Shown here: positions 31,924-42,133 of the stretch, in pieces
How the letters are laid out: each line of letters opens with the position of its first letter
Position numbering within the stretch: the first letter of the stretch is position 1
NCBI GenBank assembly: GCA_006226775.1
Contig: SBGD01000011.1
Location: 124,001 to 188,000 of the forward strand
Origin: Paracoccaceae bacterium
GTDB taxonomy: Bacteria > Pseudomonadota > Alphaproteobacteria > Rhodobacterales > Rhodobacteraceae
DNA length: 64,000 nucleotides
Direction: 5' to 3'
The notes under the pieces: model-generated
Seen by the model: only the letters and a program-made list of their open reading frames with translations
Told to the model about the DNA's origin: nothing
The model's database searches: none
Translations under genes and position numbers: made by a program

Positions 31924-32670
31924 TCAGGCCACGAGGCCGCCGTCGTTGTCGTCGCCGGCCTCTTCCAGCAGGCGGTCGAAGTCGGGGATCGTCACGTGCC
32001 GCTTGCCGGCCAGTTCGATCACCCCGTCGCGCTTGAGCGACGAGATCTGCCGGCTCACGGTCTCGAGCGTCAGCCCGAGGTAATCGGCCATCGCCTCGCG
32101 CGTCAGCGGCAGGTCGAAGACCATCTGCCCGGCGCCGGCCGAAACCTTGAGCGAGGCATCGCGGCGGCCGATGATGGCCAGCAGCGAGGCGATCTTCTCG
32201 CGCGCGGTCTTGCGCCCGAGCACCAGCATCCATTCGCGCGCGGCATCCAGTTCGTCCAGCGTCATCTCGAGCAGGCGCTGGGCAATGCGCGGGGTGTGCA
32301 GCATCATGTCTTCAAAGGGTTTCTTGCGGAAACAGCACATCACCAGGTCGGTGGTCGCCACCACGTCATAGGCCGCCATCGCGCGCCCCGGACGGCCGAC
32401 GAAATCGCTGGGCAGCAGCAGGCCCACCATCTGGGTGCGCCCGTCCTCCATGGTCTGCGTCAGCGTGGCGATGCCGGTGACGACCGAGCCCACGAAATCC
32501 ATCCGGTCGCCGCTCCAGACGATGGTCTGGCCGGCCTCGAAGCTGCGGTAGTACTTGATCTCTTCCAGCTGGTCGAGTTCGTCCTCGTCGCAGCGGGCAC
32601 AGACGGCCCGGTGGCGGATCGGGCAATCGCCGCATTGCAGGGAAAGATCGGGGTGGGAATTGCCGAGCAT
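31924..32670 (-). CDS. fnrL: Oxygen-responsive regulator FnrL (CRP/FNR family)
   Basis: A 248-residue [4Fe-4S] oxygen sensor and DNA-binding dimer. Near the N-terminus CGDCPIRHRAVCARC provides Cys13, 16, 24 and 27; an internal Cys112/113 (LVMCCFRKK) supplies the fourth ligand position. A cyclic-nucleotide-like beta barrel (RSFEAGQTIVWSGD) precedes the HTH LTREAMADYLGLTLETVSRQ, whose E-x-x-S-R recognises TTGAT half-sites. The site TTGAT-CTGG-GTCAA lies 21 bp upstream of its ATG. It is divergent from hemN, as in other Rhodobacteraceae, where FnrL activates anaerobic heme and photosynthesis/respiration genes. Confidence 0.95.
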   Translation of the reverse strand: MLGNSHPDLSLQCGDCPIRHRAVCARCDEDELDQLEEIKYYRSFEAGQTIVWSGDRMDFVGSVVTGIATLTQTMEDGRTQMVGLLLPSDFVGRPGRAMAAYDVVATTDLVMCCFRKKPFEDMMLHTPRIAQRLLEMTLDELDAAREWMLVLGRKTAREKIASLLAIIGRRDASLKVSAGAGQMVFDLPLTREAMADYLGLTLETVSRQISSLKRDGVIELAGKRHVTIPDFDRLLEEAGDDNDGGLVA

Positions 32671-32690
32671 AAGCGCCTCACTACGCGAGA

Positions 32691-32704
32691 TTGATCTGGG
32701 TCAA
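32691..32704. promoter_or_regulatory. FnrL binding site between fnrL and hemN
   Basis: TTGAT-CTGG-GTCAA matches the FnrL consensus TTGAT-N4-(A/G)TCAA. Its centre is 42-43 bp before the hemN ATG and about 27 bp before the fnrL ATG. A class II arrangement (centre at -41.5) would place the hemN start site almost at its ATG, so activation of hemN plus autoregulation of fnrL is likely but the exact geometry is uncertain. Confidence 0.85.
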
Positions 32705-32739
32705 GGAGCGCCTTGAAATCACGCCATACAGGTAGTGCC

Positions 32740-34095
32740 ATGGTTACGAGAACACAACTTGCCAGACTAGGGCTTTTTGACGCGAGGGTGCCCCGGTACA
32801 CCTCATATCCCACTGCGCCGCACTTTTCGGACAAGGTGGGGGCCGAAACCTTTGCCGGATGGATCGGCGCGGTGCCGGAGGGGGCGGAGATCTCGCTCTA
32901 CGTGCATGTGCCCTTCTGCCGCAGGCTCTGCTGGTTCTGCGCCTGCCGCACCCAGGGCACCCAGAGCGACGAGCCGGTGCGCGCCTATCTCAAGACGCTG
33001 CTGGCCGAGTTGCGCCTGGTCAAGGCGCATCTGCCCGCGGGCGTGCGCCTGTCGCGGCTGCATTGGGGCGGGGGCACGCCGACGCTTCTGGCGCCGGACA
33101 TGATGGAGGAACTGGCGCGGGCGGTCTTCGACGTCGCACCAATGGCCGAACATGGCGAGTTCTCGGTCGAGATCGACCCCAACGAGATCGACGAAGGCAG
33201 GCTGGATGCGCTGGCGGCCATGGGCATGAACCGCGCCTCGATCGGGGTGCAGGATTTCGATCCGCTGGTGCAGGAGACCATCGGACGGATGCAGAGCTTC
33301 GAGCTGACCCGCGACGCGGTCGAGATGATCCGCGCGCGCGGCGTGGCCAGCCTCAACGCCGATATCCTCTACGGGCTGCCGCACCAGACGCAGGAGCGGA
33401 TCACCTCGTCGGTGCAGAAACTCTTGTCGCTGAACCCCGACCGGGTGGCGCTTTACGGCTATGCCCATGTGCCCTGGATGGCGCGGCGGCAGGGGATGAT
33501 CCCCTCCGATGCGCTGCCTTCGCCCGAGGAGCGGCTGGATCTCTTCGAGACGGCGCGCAAGCTGTTTCTCTGGGACGGCTATGACGAGGTCGGCATCGAC
33601 CACTTCGCGGCCAAGCACGACGGGTTGGCGCAGGCGCTGCGCGAGGGGCGGCTGCGGCGGAACTTCCAGGGCTATACCGATGACACGGCGCAGGTGCTGA
33701 TCGGGGTCGGGGCCTCGTCGATCTCGCGCTTTCCGCAGGGCTACGCCCAGAACGCGCCCAGCACCGGCAAACATACCGGGGCGATCCGCGAGGGGCGGTT
33801 CTCGACCGCCAAGGGCCATGCGTTTTCCAGCGAGGACAAGCTGCGCTCGCGGCTGATCGAGGCGCTGATGTGCGATTTCCGCATCGATGCGCAGGAGATG
33901 CAGGACCGGTTCGGGCTGGACCGGGCGGCTTTCGGGCGGCTGATGGCGCCGCTGCTGGCCGAGTTCGGCGACCTGGTGCAACTGACCGAGCTGGGGCTGT
34001 TCGTGCCGCTCGAGTCGCGCCCGCTGACGCGGATGATGGCGCGGGCGCTGGATGCCTATGACCTGAGCAAGGCGGGGCATTCCTCGGCGATCTGA
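32740..34095 (+). CDS. hemN: Oxygen-independent coproporphyrinogen III oxidase
   Basis: A radical-SAM enzyme that decarboxylates coproporphyrinogen III to protoporphyrinogen IX without oxygen. The 451-residue protein has the HemN start FDARVPRYTSYPTAPHF and the cluster motif HVPFCRRLCWFCACRTQGTQ (C-x3-C-x2-C-x-C, near residue 61). It also has LHWGGGTPTLL, SVEIDPNEID and DILYGLPHQTQE. The C-terminal HemN domain follows (LRSRLIEALMCDFRI). This full set distinguishes true HemN from HemW-like proteins. ATG 32740 is preceded by AGGTAG; the upstream in-frame ATG 32713 overlaps the promoter region. Anaerobic expression via FnrL is expected. Confidence 0.96.
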   Translation: MVTRTQLARLGLFDARVPRYTSYPTAPHFSDKVGAETFAGWIGAVPEGAEISLYVHVPFCRRLCWFCACRTQGTQSDEPVRAYLKTLLAELRLVKAHLPAGVRLSRLHWGGGTPTLLAPDMMEELARAVFDVAPMAEHGEFSVEIDPNEIDEGRLDALAAMGMNRASIGVQDFDPLVQETIGRMQSFELTRDAVEMIRARGVASLNADILYGLPHQTQERITSSVQKLLSLNPDRVALYGYAHVPWMARRQGMIPSDALPSPEERLDLFETARKLFLWDGYDEVGIDHFAAKHDGLAQALREGRLRRNFQGYTDDTAQVLIGVGASSISRFPQGYAQNAPSTGKHTGAIREGRFSTAKGHAFSSEDKLRSRLIEALMCDFRIDAQEMQDRFGLDRAAFGRLMAPLLAEFGDLVQLTELGLFVPLESRPLTRMMARALDAYDLSKAGHSSAI

Positions 34096-34163
34096 AGGCC
34101 GGGGGGTTGTTTTCAAGGAGCGCGTGCCGCGCGCAGGTTCGAGCCTGCTGCGCAGGCGAAGCC

Positions 34164-34215
34164 GGGGGGACGCTGTCCCCCCGGACCCCCCCGGGATATT
34201 TCCGAACCAGAGAAG
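34164..34215 (+). repeat. Interspersed hairpin plus 'GGGATATTT..ACCAGAGAAG' element, copy A
   Basis: Stem GGGGGGA/TCCCCCC (34164-34170, 34176-34182) followed by CCCCCGGGATATTTCCGAAC and CAGAGAAGGA (34186-34215). Located just after hemN and before the convergent yejF stop. The tail matches the copies at 58335-58361, 58490-58514 (opposite strand) and 43660-43690. Confidence 0.7.
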
Positions 34216-34229
34216 GACCGGCGCGCGCC

Positions 34230-35809
<1,580 letters not shown>

Positions 35810-35813
<4 letters not shown>

Positions 35814-36916
35814 TGGAAGGTCTTTCTGGGGTCGAAGGCATCGCGCACGCCCTCGAAGATGAAAACGAGCAGCGAGAGCATGACGGCAAAGACGGTGAAG
35901 GCGGTGAAGCCGAGCCAGGGGGCCTGGAGGTTCTGCTTGGCCTGCAGGGTCAGCTCGCCAAGGCTGGGCGAGGAGGAGGGCAGGCCGAAGCCGAGGAAGT
36001 CGAGGCCCGCCAGCTGGCTGATCGTGCCGGTGACGATGAAGGGCAGGAAGGTGACGGTGGCGACCATGGCATTGGGCAGCATGTGGCGGAACATGATGGT
36101 GATATTGGGCACGCCCAGGGCCTTGGCGGCGCGGACGTATTCGAGGTTGCGCGCGCGCAGGAACTCGGCGCGAACGACGCCGACCAGTGCCGTCCAGCCG
36201 AAGAGGACCATCAGGAAGACCAAGAGCCAGAAGCTGCGGCCCAGAATGGCGAAGAGGATGATGATGATGTAGAGGCTGGGGGTGAAGCCCCAGATCTCGA
36301 CCACGCGCTGGAACACGAGGTCGAGCCAGCCGCCGAAATAGCCCTGCACCGCGCCGGCCATGATGCCGATCACCGAGGCCAGGGTGGTGACCATCAGGGT
36401 GAAGAGGATCGACAGGCGGAAGCCGTAGATGATGCGCGCCAGCACGTCGCGCTTGGTGTCGTCGGTGCCCAGCCAGTTCTGGGCATTGGGCGGCAGGGGG
36501 GCGGCGCCGGGGCGATCGACCGGCGTGTCATAGCTGTAGGGGATGGGGGGCCAGAGGGCCCAGCCTTTCTCGAAATCGCCCGAGGGGGTTTCGCCCGCGT
36601 CGATGCGGGTGATCAGGCCTTCGGGGTCGTCCCAGCATTCTTCCAGCCCGCCGGAACGGATCAGGCATTTGACCTCGATATCGCGGTAGATCGCCTCGGT
36701 GCGGAAGTCGCCGCCGAAGGCGGTCTCGGGGTAGAAGTTGAACACCGGGGTGAAGTATTCGCCGCGGTACTTGACGAGGATCGGCTTGTCGTTGGCCAGG
36801 AACTCGGCGCAGAGGGTGAGGCCGAAGAGGATGGCGAAGACGATCAGCGACCAGAGCGCGCGGCGGTTGGCCTTGAAATTGCGCCAGCGGCGCTGGTTGA
36901 TGGGGGAGAGGGCCAT
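35810..36916 (-). CDS. yejE: Oligopeptide ABC transporter permease YejE
   Basis: An inner-membrane permease of 368 residues. The N-terminus (MALSPINQRRWRNFKANRRA) is typical of YejE. A long periplasmic region holds YRGEYFTPVFNFYPETAFGG. The membrane core has IIYGFRLSILFTLMVTTLAS and the EAA-type loop VRAAKALGVPNITIMFRHML that docks on the ATPase. The start at 36916 has AAGGAG nine bases upstream; a TTG-started extension is unlikely. It overlaps yejF. A 355-bp gap, unusual for this operon, separates it from yejB. Confidence 0.92.
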
Positions 36917-37271
36917 ATCAGCGCGCTCCTTCAACGTTTGGCTGGTGCGCCTTGATCGGAGGATGTGTATTGCCCGGACTGCCGGCGTCCGGACGATTGC
37001 AATCCTGCGCGCAGCGCACCCGGCGCGTTAACAGCGGGCGCAGCCCGCCGCGCATCGCCGGGCCGCCCCACGGCACGGCGATTTGGCTGCCGCCAGGGCC
37101 AAGTGTCGAGCTTCTTCGGATTTGGCTGCCATGAATCAAGAGGCTCGGCGGCCGGATCGCCGCACCGCGGCCCGTCGATGCGCGTCTCCGTCTCCAGCCC
37201 GACCGGCGCCACCCCGAGGTCGGGCATGGCGCATGCGGGCTTGTGTCTGCGTGGGTTAGGGCGGTCATCGC
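36917..37271. repeat. 355-bp insertion-like spacer between yejB and yejE carrying an interspersed repeat
   Basis: In this operon the other junctions are 3 bp (yejA-yejB) or overlapping (yejE-yejF). Here 355 bp intervene, with 26 bases (37045-37070) identical to the reverse strand of 15886-15911 and two copies of ATTTGGCTGCC (37081-37091, 37119-37129). An ATG at 37268, just after the yejB stop, opens a 116-codon frame with no protein-like pattern. I see no gene. Confidence 0.6.
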
Positions 37272-38426
37272 TCAGCCCTCCCGCTTCTCGAAGTCGATGC
37301 GCGGGTCGACGAAGACATACATCAGGTCCGACAGGATGCCGACCACCAGCCCCAGCAGGCCGAAGACGAAGAGCGTGCCGAAGATCACCGGGTAGTCGCG
37401 GGCCACCGCGGCCTCGAAGCCCAGCCGGCCCAACCCGTCCAGCGAGAAGATCGTCTCGATGATGATCGAGCCGCCGAAGAAGACGCTGATGAAGACCGCC
37501 GGGAAGCCCGCGATCACGATCAGCATGGCGTTGCGGAAGATGTGGCCGTAAAGGACGCGGCGTTCGGACAGGCCCTTGGCGCGGGCGGTCATGACGTATT
37601 GCTTCTTGATCTCGTCCATGAAGCTGTTCTTGGTCAGCAGCGTCAGGGTCGCGAAGGCGGAGATGGTCGAGGCGATCACCGGCAGCGCGATGTGCCAGAA
37701 GTAGTCGCCGATCTTGCCCAGAAGGCTGAGATCCTCGAAATTGTCCGAGGTCAGCCCTCGAAGTGGGAAAATCTGCCAATAGGAGCCCCCGGCGAAAAGC
37801 ACCAGCAGCAGGATGGCAAAGAGAAAGCCGGGGATGGCATAGGCCACGATGATCACGCCGGAGGTCCAGGTGTCGAAGGTCGAACCGTCATGCACCGCCT
37901 TGCGGATGCCCAGCGGGATCGAGACCGCATAGGCGATCAGCGTCGACCACAGGCCCAGGGTGATCGAGACCGGCAGCTTCTCCATCACCAGTTCCAGCAC
38001 CCCGATCGAGCGGAAATAGCTCTCGCCGAAATCCAGCCGCAGGTAGTTGCCCATCATGATCAGGAAGCGCTCGCCCATGCCGATGTCTTCCTTGACGCAG
38101 GCCGGGTCGTCGAGGTCGGGCGCGCCTTCGTAACCCTCTTCACAGACGATGCGCGAAAAGCCGAAATCGACCTCGAGCTGCTCGATGAATTCCTTGTCGA
38201 GCCCGCGCGCGCCGATGTATTCGCTGTCCGAGCCGAAGGTCTCTTCGCCCACGTCCTCGCCGGCGCCGGAGATGCCGCCAAAGACATCGCCCTCGCCCTG
38301 GATGCGCGCCAGCATCTGTTCCACCGGCCCGCCGGGCACGAACTGGACCAGCGCGAAGTTGATGATCATGATCCCCAGCAGGGTGGGGATGATGAGCAGG
38401 AATCTGCGGAGAATATAGGCGCCCAT
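37272..38426 (-). CDS. yejB: Oligopeptide ABC transporter permease YejB
   Basis: A 384-residue inner-membrane permease. It opens with [20 protein letters not shown] and [16 protein letters not shown], the DppB/OppB-type N-terminal helix and P-G-x-P motif. The large periplasmic insert typical of YejB (around residues 45-130) includes [19 protein letters not shown] and a [16 protein letters not shown] segment with two cysteines. The cytoplasmic loop [20 protein letters not shown] is the ATPase contact (EAA loop). It follows yejA by three bases. The C-terminus ends [12 protein letters not shown]. Confidence 0.93.
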   Translation of the reverse strand: MGAYILRRFLLIIPTLLGIMIINFALVQFVPGGPVEQMLARIQGEGDVFGGISGAGEDVGEETFGSDSEYIGARGLDKEFIEQLEVDFGFSRIVCEEGYEGAPDLDDPACVKEDIGMGERFLIMMGNYLRLDFGESYFRSIGVLELVMEKLPVSITLGLWSTLIAYAVSIPLGIRKAVHDGSTFDTWTSGVIIVAYAIPGFLFAILLLVLFAGGSYWQIFPLRGLTSDNFEDLSLLGKIGDYFWHIALPVIASTISAFATLTLLTKNSFMDEIKKQYVMTARAKGLSERRVLYGHIFRNAMLIVIAGFPAVFISVFFGGSIIIETIFSLDGLGRLGFEAAVARDYPVIFGTLFVFGLLGLVVGILSDLMYVFVDPRIDFEKREG

Positions 38427-38429
38427 AGG

Positions 38430-40370
38430 TTACTTCAGTGCGCCTTTCGCCTTCAGGGCGGCGTGCTTGTCCGCGTTGTACCACCAGAAATCCAGCACCC
38501 CCAGCGCCAGCGGCGGCAGGGGATCGGGACGCTCGAACATGTCGTAATAGGCGACCCAGTATTTCGGCACATAGCCGTCGGGCGCCACGATACGCTCATA
38601 GCGCAGCGCGCGGTCCAGCGCGGTGAGTGCGGCGACCTCCTGTTCGCGGGTCTCGGTGGCCAGGGCGGCGTCGATGATGGCGTCGACCATCGGGCTGCGC
38701 AGGGCGGCGCCGTTGTAGGACGAGACCTCCGCCGTCTCGGACCCGAACATCTGGCGCAGACCGGTCCCGGCGGCCGAGAAGGTCAGGTAGCGGGTGTGGA
38801 TCAGGTCGTAATCCTTGTCGAGAAAGCGCTGCTGGCCCTGGGCGCTGTCCACCGCGTCGGATTTCACCGCGATTCCCCATTTCTGCAGCGTCTGGGCATA
38901 GGTCTCGACGATCGCCTTGCGGGTGTCGTCCCAGCTCGACAGCACCAGGAAATCGAGGGAAAGCTGCTTGCCGTCGGGGCCGACCATCCGGCCGCGGTCA
39001 TCGACGCTGTAGCCTTCCTCGGTCAGCAGGCGCAGGGCGGCGCGCTGGTTGCGCCGGTCGCTGGGGTCGGCGGGGTTCGAGGTATGCGGCAGCACCGCCG
39101 CCTCGGTCAGCATCTCGGGCGGGATGACATCGCCCAGCGATTGCAGAAGCTCGAGCTCGGCGCCCTCGGGCACGCCCTCGGCCTGCCACGCCTGGCCCTG
39201 GGCAAAGGACACCCGCTGGGTGGTCAACCCGAATTGCAGCGACTCGCGCACCCACTCGAAGTTGAAGGCCAGCGACAGCGCGTGGCGCACGTTGCGATTG
39301 TCCAGCGGCGGGCGCAGGGTGTTGAAGATGATGCCCGAGTTGTTGGGCGCGGTGCCGTCGGGGATCGCCTCCTTGACCACCTCGCCGCGCTGGAGCGCCG
39401 GGAAGTCGTAGCCGGTGGCCCAGCGCTTGGTCGAGCCTTCCGAGCGGAAATTGTAGACCCCGGCCTTGAAGGCCTCGAACTCGGCGGCGTCATCGGCGAA
39501 ATACTCGAACCGCACCCGGTCGAAGTTGAACCGCCCCTTGTTGGCCGGGTGATCCCAGCCCCAGTAGTCGGGGTTGCGCTCGTAGACGACGTAGCGGTTG
39601 AACTCGTAATCGCCCACCTGGTAGGGGCCCGAGGCCATGGGCGACTTGACCGAAGGCTCGTCCAGCCGCTCGCCGGTCTGCTTGTACCACTCCTCGGAAA
39701 AGATCGGCGTGCCGCCAACCTGGTCGATCAGCGACCGGCGCGAGATCTCGTCGGCGAAGGTGAAACGGATGGTCAGATCGTCGATCACCTCGACCCCGGT
39801 GATGCGTTCCTTGACCGCGCGGGCATAGGAGCGGATGCCCTGTTCGAGAAACAGGTTGTGGGTGAAGGCCGCATCCTGCGCCCGCAGCGGCGAGCCGTCG
39901 CGGAAGGTGACATCGTCGCGCATGTGGAACACGCACCAGGTCTTGGCTTTGGGGTATTCCACCTCGCGCGCGATCAGGCAGTAGCTGTCGGTGAGGGTAT
40001 CGGCCGGCAAGCCGCCGCCCCAGGGCATCTCGCCGAACATCGACTCGGCCACCACGCCGGAATTGGTCTCGGCATTGCCGCGCCAGGCCCAGCGGTTGAA
40101 GCCGTCGAATGTCCCGCGCGAGGACAGCACGATCTCGCCGCCCCTGGGGGCCTCGGGGTTGACGTAATCCCAATGGGCAAAGCCCTTGGGGTATTTCAGG
40201 TCGCCGTAATAGGAATAGCCGTGGCTGACGATGATCTCTTCGCCCGCATCGCTCTGGGCGATCACCCGCGACGGCGGCAGCGCGGCGCCCAGGGCGGTGG
40301 CGCCGATCAGGCCCAGCGCCGAGCGGCGCGAGAAGGTGAACCCGGTACGGGGGAGATAGGTGTCGGTCAT
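38430..40370 (-). CDS. yejA: Oligopeptide ABC transporter substrate-binding protein YejA
   Basis: A 646-residue periplasmic binding protein (SBP family 5). The N-terminus FSRRSALGLIGATALGAALP has a twin-arginine-like signal, suggesting Tat export or a Sec signal with an RR pair. The mature part has ISHGYSYYGDL-like start VSHGYSYYGDLKYPKGFAHW, DYVNPEAPRGGEIVLSSRGT, and the family segments HMRDDVTFRDGSPL and ASGPYQVGDYEFNRYVVYER. It ends in the ALGVLDFWWYNADKHAALK tail of YejA proteins. It is the promoter-proximal gene of yejABEF; the promoter should lie in 40371-40533. Confidence 0.94.
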   Translation of the reverse strand: MTDTYLPRTGFTFSRRSALGLIGATALGAALPPSRVIAQSDAGEEIIVSHGYSYYGDLKYPKGFAHWDYVNPEAPRGGEIVLSSRGTFDGFNRWAWRGNAETNSGVVAESMFGEMPWGGGLPADTLTDSYCLIAREVEYPKAKTWCVFHMRDDVTFRDGSPLRAQDAAFTHNLFLEQGIRSYARAVKERITGVEVIDDLTIRFTFADEISRRSLIDQVGGTPIFSEEWYKQTGERLDEPSVKSPMASGPYQVGDYEFNRYVVYERNPDYWGWDHPANKGRFNFDRVRFEYFADDAAEFEAFKAGVYNFRSEGSTKRWATGYDFPALQRGEVVKEAIPDGTAPNNSGIIFNTLRPPLDNRNVRHALSLAFNFEWVRESLQFGLTTQRVSFAQGQAWQAEGVPEGAELELLQSLGDVIPPEMLTEAAVLPHTSNPADPSDRRNQRAALRLLTEEGYSVDDRGRMVGPDGKQLSLDFLVLSSWDDTRKAIVETYAQTLQKWGIAVKSDAVDSAQGQQRFLDKDYDLIHTRYLTFSAAGTGLRQMFGSETAEVSSYNGAALRSPMVDAIIDAALATETREQEVAALTALDRALRYERIVAPDGYVPKYWVAYYDMFERPDPLPPLALGVLDFWWYNADKHAALKAKGALK

Positions 40371-40533
40371 ACGGTCGCTCCTCTTGGCCGAAAGACGAAG
40401 GGCAAACAGCGCTCTCGGCTCTCTAGGCTAGAGCGGGGGGCCGGGATCATTCAAGTCGATATTCCGTGATGCCGGGTGAAGATCGCGGTCATCCCCGGGA
40501 TCGCGGGCCCGGGCACTGGCGGCGCCGCAGACG

Positions 40534-40562
40534 AAAACCGCCGCTTCCGGGGAAACGGCGGT
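40534..40562 (-). terminator. Intrinsic terminator of cycM
   Basis: On the reverse strand ACCGCCG (40556-40562) and CGGCGGT (40537-40543) form a stem with a 12-base loop, followed by a run of four T (40534-40537). It lies 28 bases after the cycM stop. The T-run is short. Confidence 0.5.
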
Positions 40563-40589
40563 CGAAAGCGCTGTCAAAGCCCTGGCCGG

Positions 40590-41102
40590 TCAGTCGTCGA
40601 GCGTGTCGAGCCAGGCGATCAGGTTTGCGCGGTCCTCGGCCTTCTTCAGGCCGGCAAAGGACATCTTGGTGCCCGGCGCATAGCCCTTGGGGTTCTCGAG
40701 AAAGCCGTCGAGGTGCTCGGGGGTCCAGACGTCGACCACCGCCTCCAGCGCGCCGGAATAGCTGAAGCCGTCGACGGCATCGACCTCGCGTCCGACCACG
40801 CCGTAAAGCGTCGGGCCGGTGCCGTTTGCATCGGGTTCGACCTTGTGGCAGGCGCGGCACTTGCCATAGACCTTTTCGCCCTTGGCGGGATCGGCCGAGG
40901 CCAGCAGTTCCGCGAAATCCGGGCCTTCCTCGACCTCGCCGCCGCTGTCTTCTTCGCCGGTGTCGATCACATAGGCCTGTTCGGTGGCGCCGTGGCCGCC
41001 GCTGGTGTCATAGATCACCTCCGCCGCCCATTTGCCGAGCAGGAAGATCAAAAACGCTCCGCAGAAGCCGCCCAGGATCTTGGTCGAGGTCATTGTGTCC
41101 AT
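40590..41102 (-). CDS. cycM: Membrane-anchored cytochrome c (CycM/c552 type)
   Basis: A 170-residue electron carrier between the bc1 complex and terminal oxidases. It has an N-terminal anchor (ILGGFCGAFLIFLLGKWAAE), an acidic flexible linker (DTGEEDSGGEVEEGPDF), then a class I cytochrome c fold. Features of that fold are YGKCRACHKVEPDANGTGPT with the CxxCH motif, VVGREVDAV, and the Met ligand in GTKMSFAGLKK, ending LIAWLDTLDD. This is the CycM architecture known from Paracoccus and Rhodobacter. ATG 41102 (MDTMTS) or 41093 may start it; AAGGA precedes the former. Divergent from pheA. Confidence 0.93.
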   Translation of the reverse strand: MDTMTSTKILGGFCGAFLIFLLGKWAAEVIYDTSGGHGATEQAYVIDTGEEDSGGEVEEGPDFAELLASADPAKGEKVYGKCRACHKVEPDANGTGPTLYGVVGREVDAVDGFSYSGALEAVVDVWTPEHLDGFLENPKGYAPGTKMSFAGLKKAEDRANLIAWLDTLDD

Positions 41103-41221
41103 AATGCGCAGGTCCTTAAGCTTGGTTTTGGTGCGGGTCTTACGTCTTCCCCTTCGCTTAGGCAAGGTATAGATAGCGCGACGAAACGCCCGGGCCGGGC
41201 CTGATAACGGAAATTTCAGCC

Positions 41222-42055
41222 ATGACAGCACGTATCGCTTTCCAGGGAGAGCCCGGCGCCTACAGCCATGAAGCCTGCCGCAATGCCCGCCCCGAGATGG
41301 AGCCCTTGCCCTGCGCCACCTTCGAGGCGGTGATCGAGGCGGTCCGCTCGGGCGCGGCGGAAATGGCGATGCTGCCGGTGGAGAACACCACCTATGGCCG
41401 GGTGGCCGACATTCACCGGCTGCTGCCCGAAAGCGGGCTGCGCATCGTCGGCGAATCCTTCGTGCGGGTGCATGTCAGCCTGATGGCGCATCACGGCGTG
41501 CAGATCGAGGAGATCGAGAAGGTGCGCGCGCACCTGGTCCTGCTGCCGCAATGCGCCGATTTCCTGAAGACCTATGGCATCAGGGGCGAGGCCGCGGCCG
41601 ACAGCGCCGGAGCGGCGGCGGAACTGGCCGCCAGCGGCGACCGGCGCACCGGCGTGCTGGCCTCGGATCTGGCAGCCGAGATCCACGGGCTGCACATTCT
41701 GGCGCGCCATATCGAGGACCATGCCCATAACACCACGCGGTTTCTGCTGATGGGCCGCAAGCCCGACATGAGCCGGCGCGGCGAGCACGGCATGCTGACC
41801 ACTTTCGTCTTCCAGGTGCGCAACATCCCGGCGGCGCTTTACAAGGCGATGGGCGGGTTTGCCACCAATGGCGTCAACATGACCAAGCTGGAAAGCTACA
41901 TGGTGGGCGGGTCCTTCACCGCGACGCAGTTCTATGCCGATATCGAGGGCCACCCGGAGGATCCGGCGGTCAAGCGGGCGCTGGAGGAGCTGGATTATTT
42001 CACCGATGTGCTGGAGATCCTCGGCACCTATCCCCGCGATCCGCGCCGGGACTGA
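41222..42055 (+). CDS. pheA: Prephenate dehydratase
   Basis: Converts prephenate to phenylpyruvate in phenylalanine synthesis; monofunctional (no chorismate mutase domain). The 277-residue protein has ARIAFQGEPGAYSHEA at the start, LPVENTTYGRVADIHRLL, and the catalytic NTTRFLLMGRKP near residue 170. A C-terminal ACT domain (FVFQVRNIPAALYKAMGGFA, NMTKLESYMVGG) gives feedback inhibition by Phe. The start is supported by length and family; the ribosome site is weak. It ends just before the palindrome cluster at 42061-42126. Confidence 0.95.
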   Translation: MTARIAFQGEPGAYSHEACRNARPEMEPLPCATFEAVIEAVRSGAAEMAMLPVENTTYGRVADIHRLLPESGLRIVGESFVRVHVSLMAHHGVQIEEIEKVRAHLVLLPQCADFLKTYGIRGEAAADSAGAAAELAASGDRRTGVLASDLAAEIHGLHILARHIEDHAHNTTRFLLMGRKPDMSRRGEHGMLTTFVFQVRNIPAALYKAMGGFATNGVNMTKLESYMVGGSFTATQFYADIEGHPEDPAVKRALEELDYFTDVLEILGTYPRDPRRD

Positions 42056-42060
42056 GCGGC

Positions 42061-42126
42061 AAAATCCATTGATGGATTTTGACCAAATCCATCGATGGAT
42101 TTGTGCCGGATTTGTCGACAAATCCG
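42061..42126. repeat. Cluster of three consecutive 20-bp palindromes
   Basis: AAAATCCATTGATGGATTTT (42061-42080), CAAATCCATCGATGGATTTG (42084-42103, perfect) and CGGATTTGTCGACAAATCCG (42107-42126, perfect) lie in a row, spaced by three bases. All share AAATCC/GGATTT arms, so arms can pair within or between palindromes. The cluster is A/T-rich in a GC-rich setting and fills the gap between the convergent pheA and ogt stops (42055, 42134). It may act as a bidirectional terminator or as a protein-binding or mobile palindromic element. Confidence 0.85.
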
Positions 42127-42133
42127 CCCCCGC

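Noticed and set aside
36918-37268. 116-codon frame between yejB and yejE
   Set aside because: Its sequence is Arg/Pro/Gly-rich and covers the dispersed repeat; no ribosome site or domain is visible.
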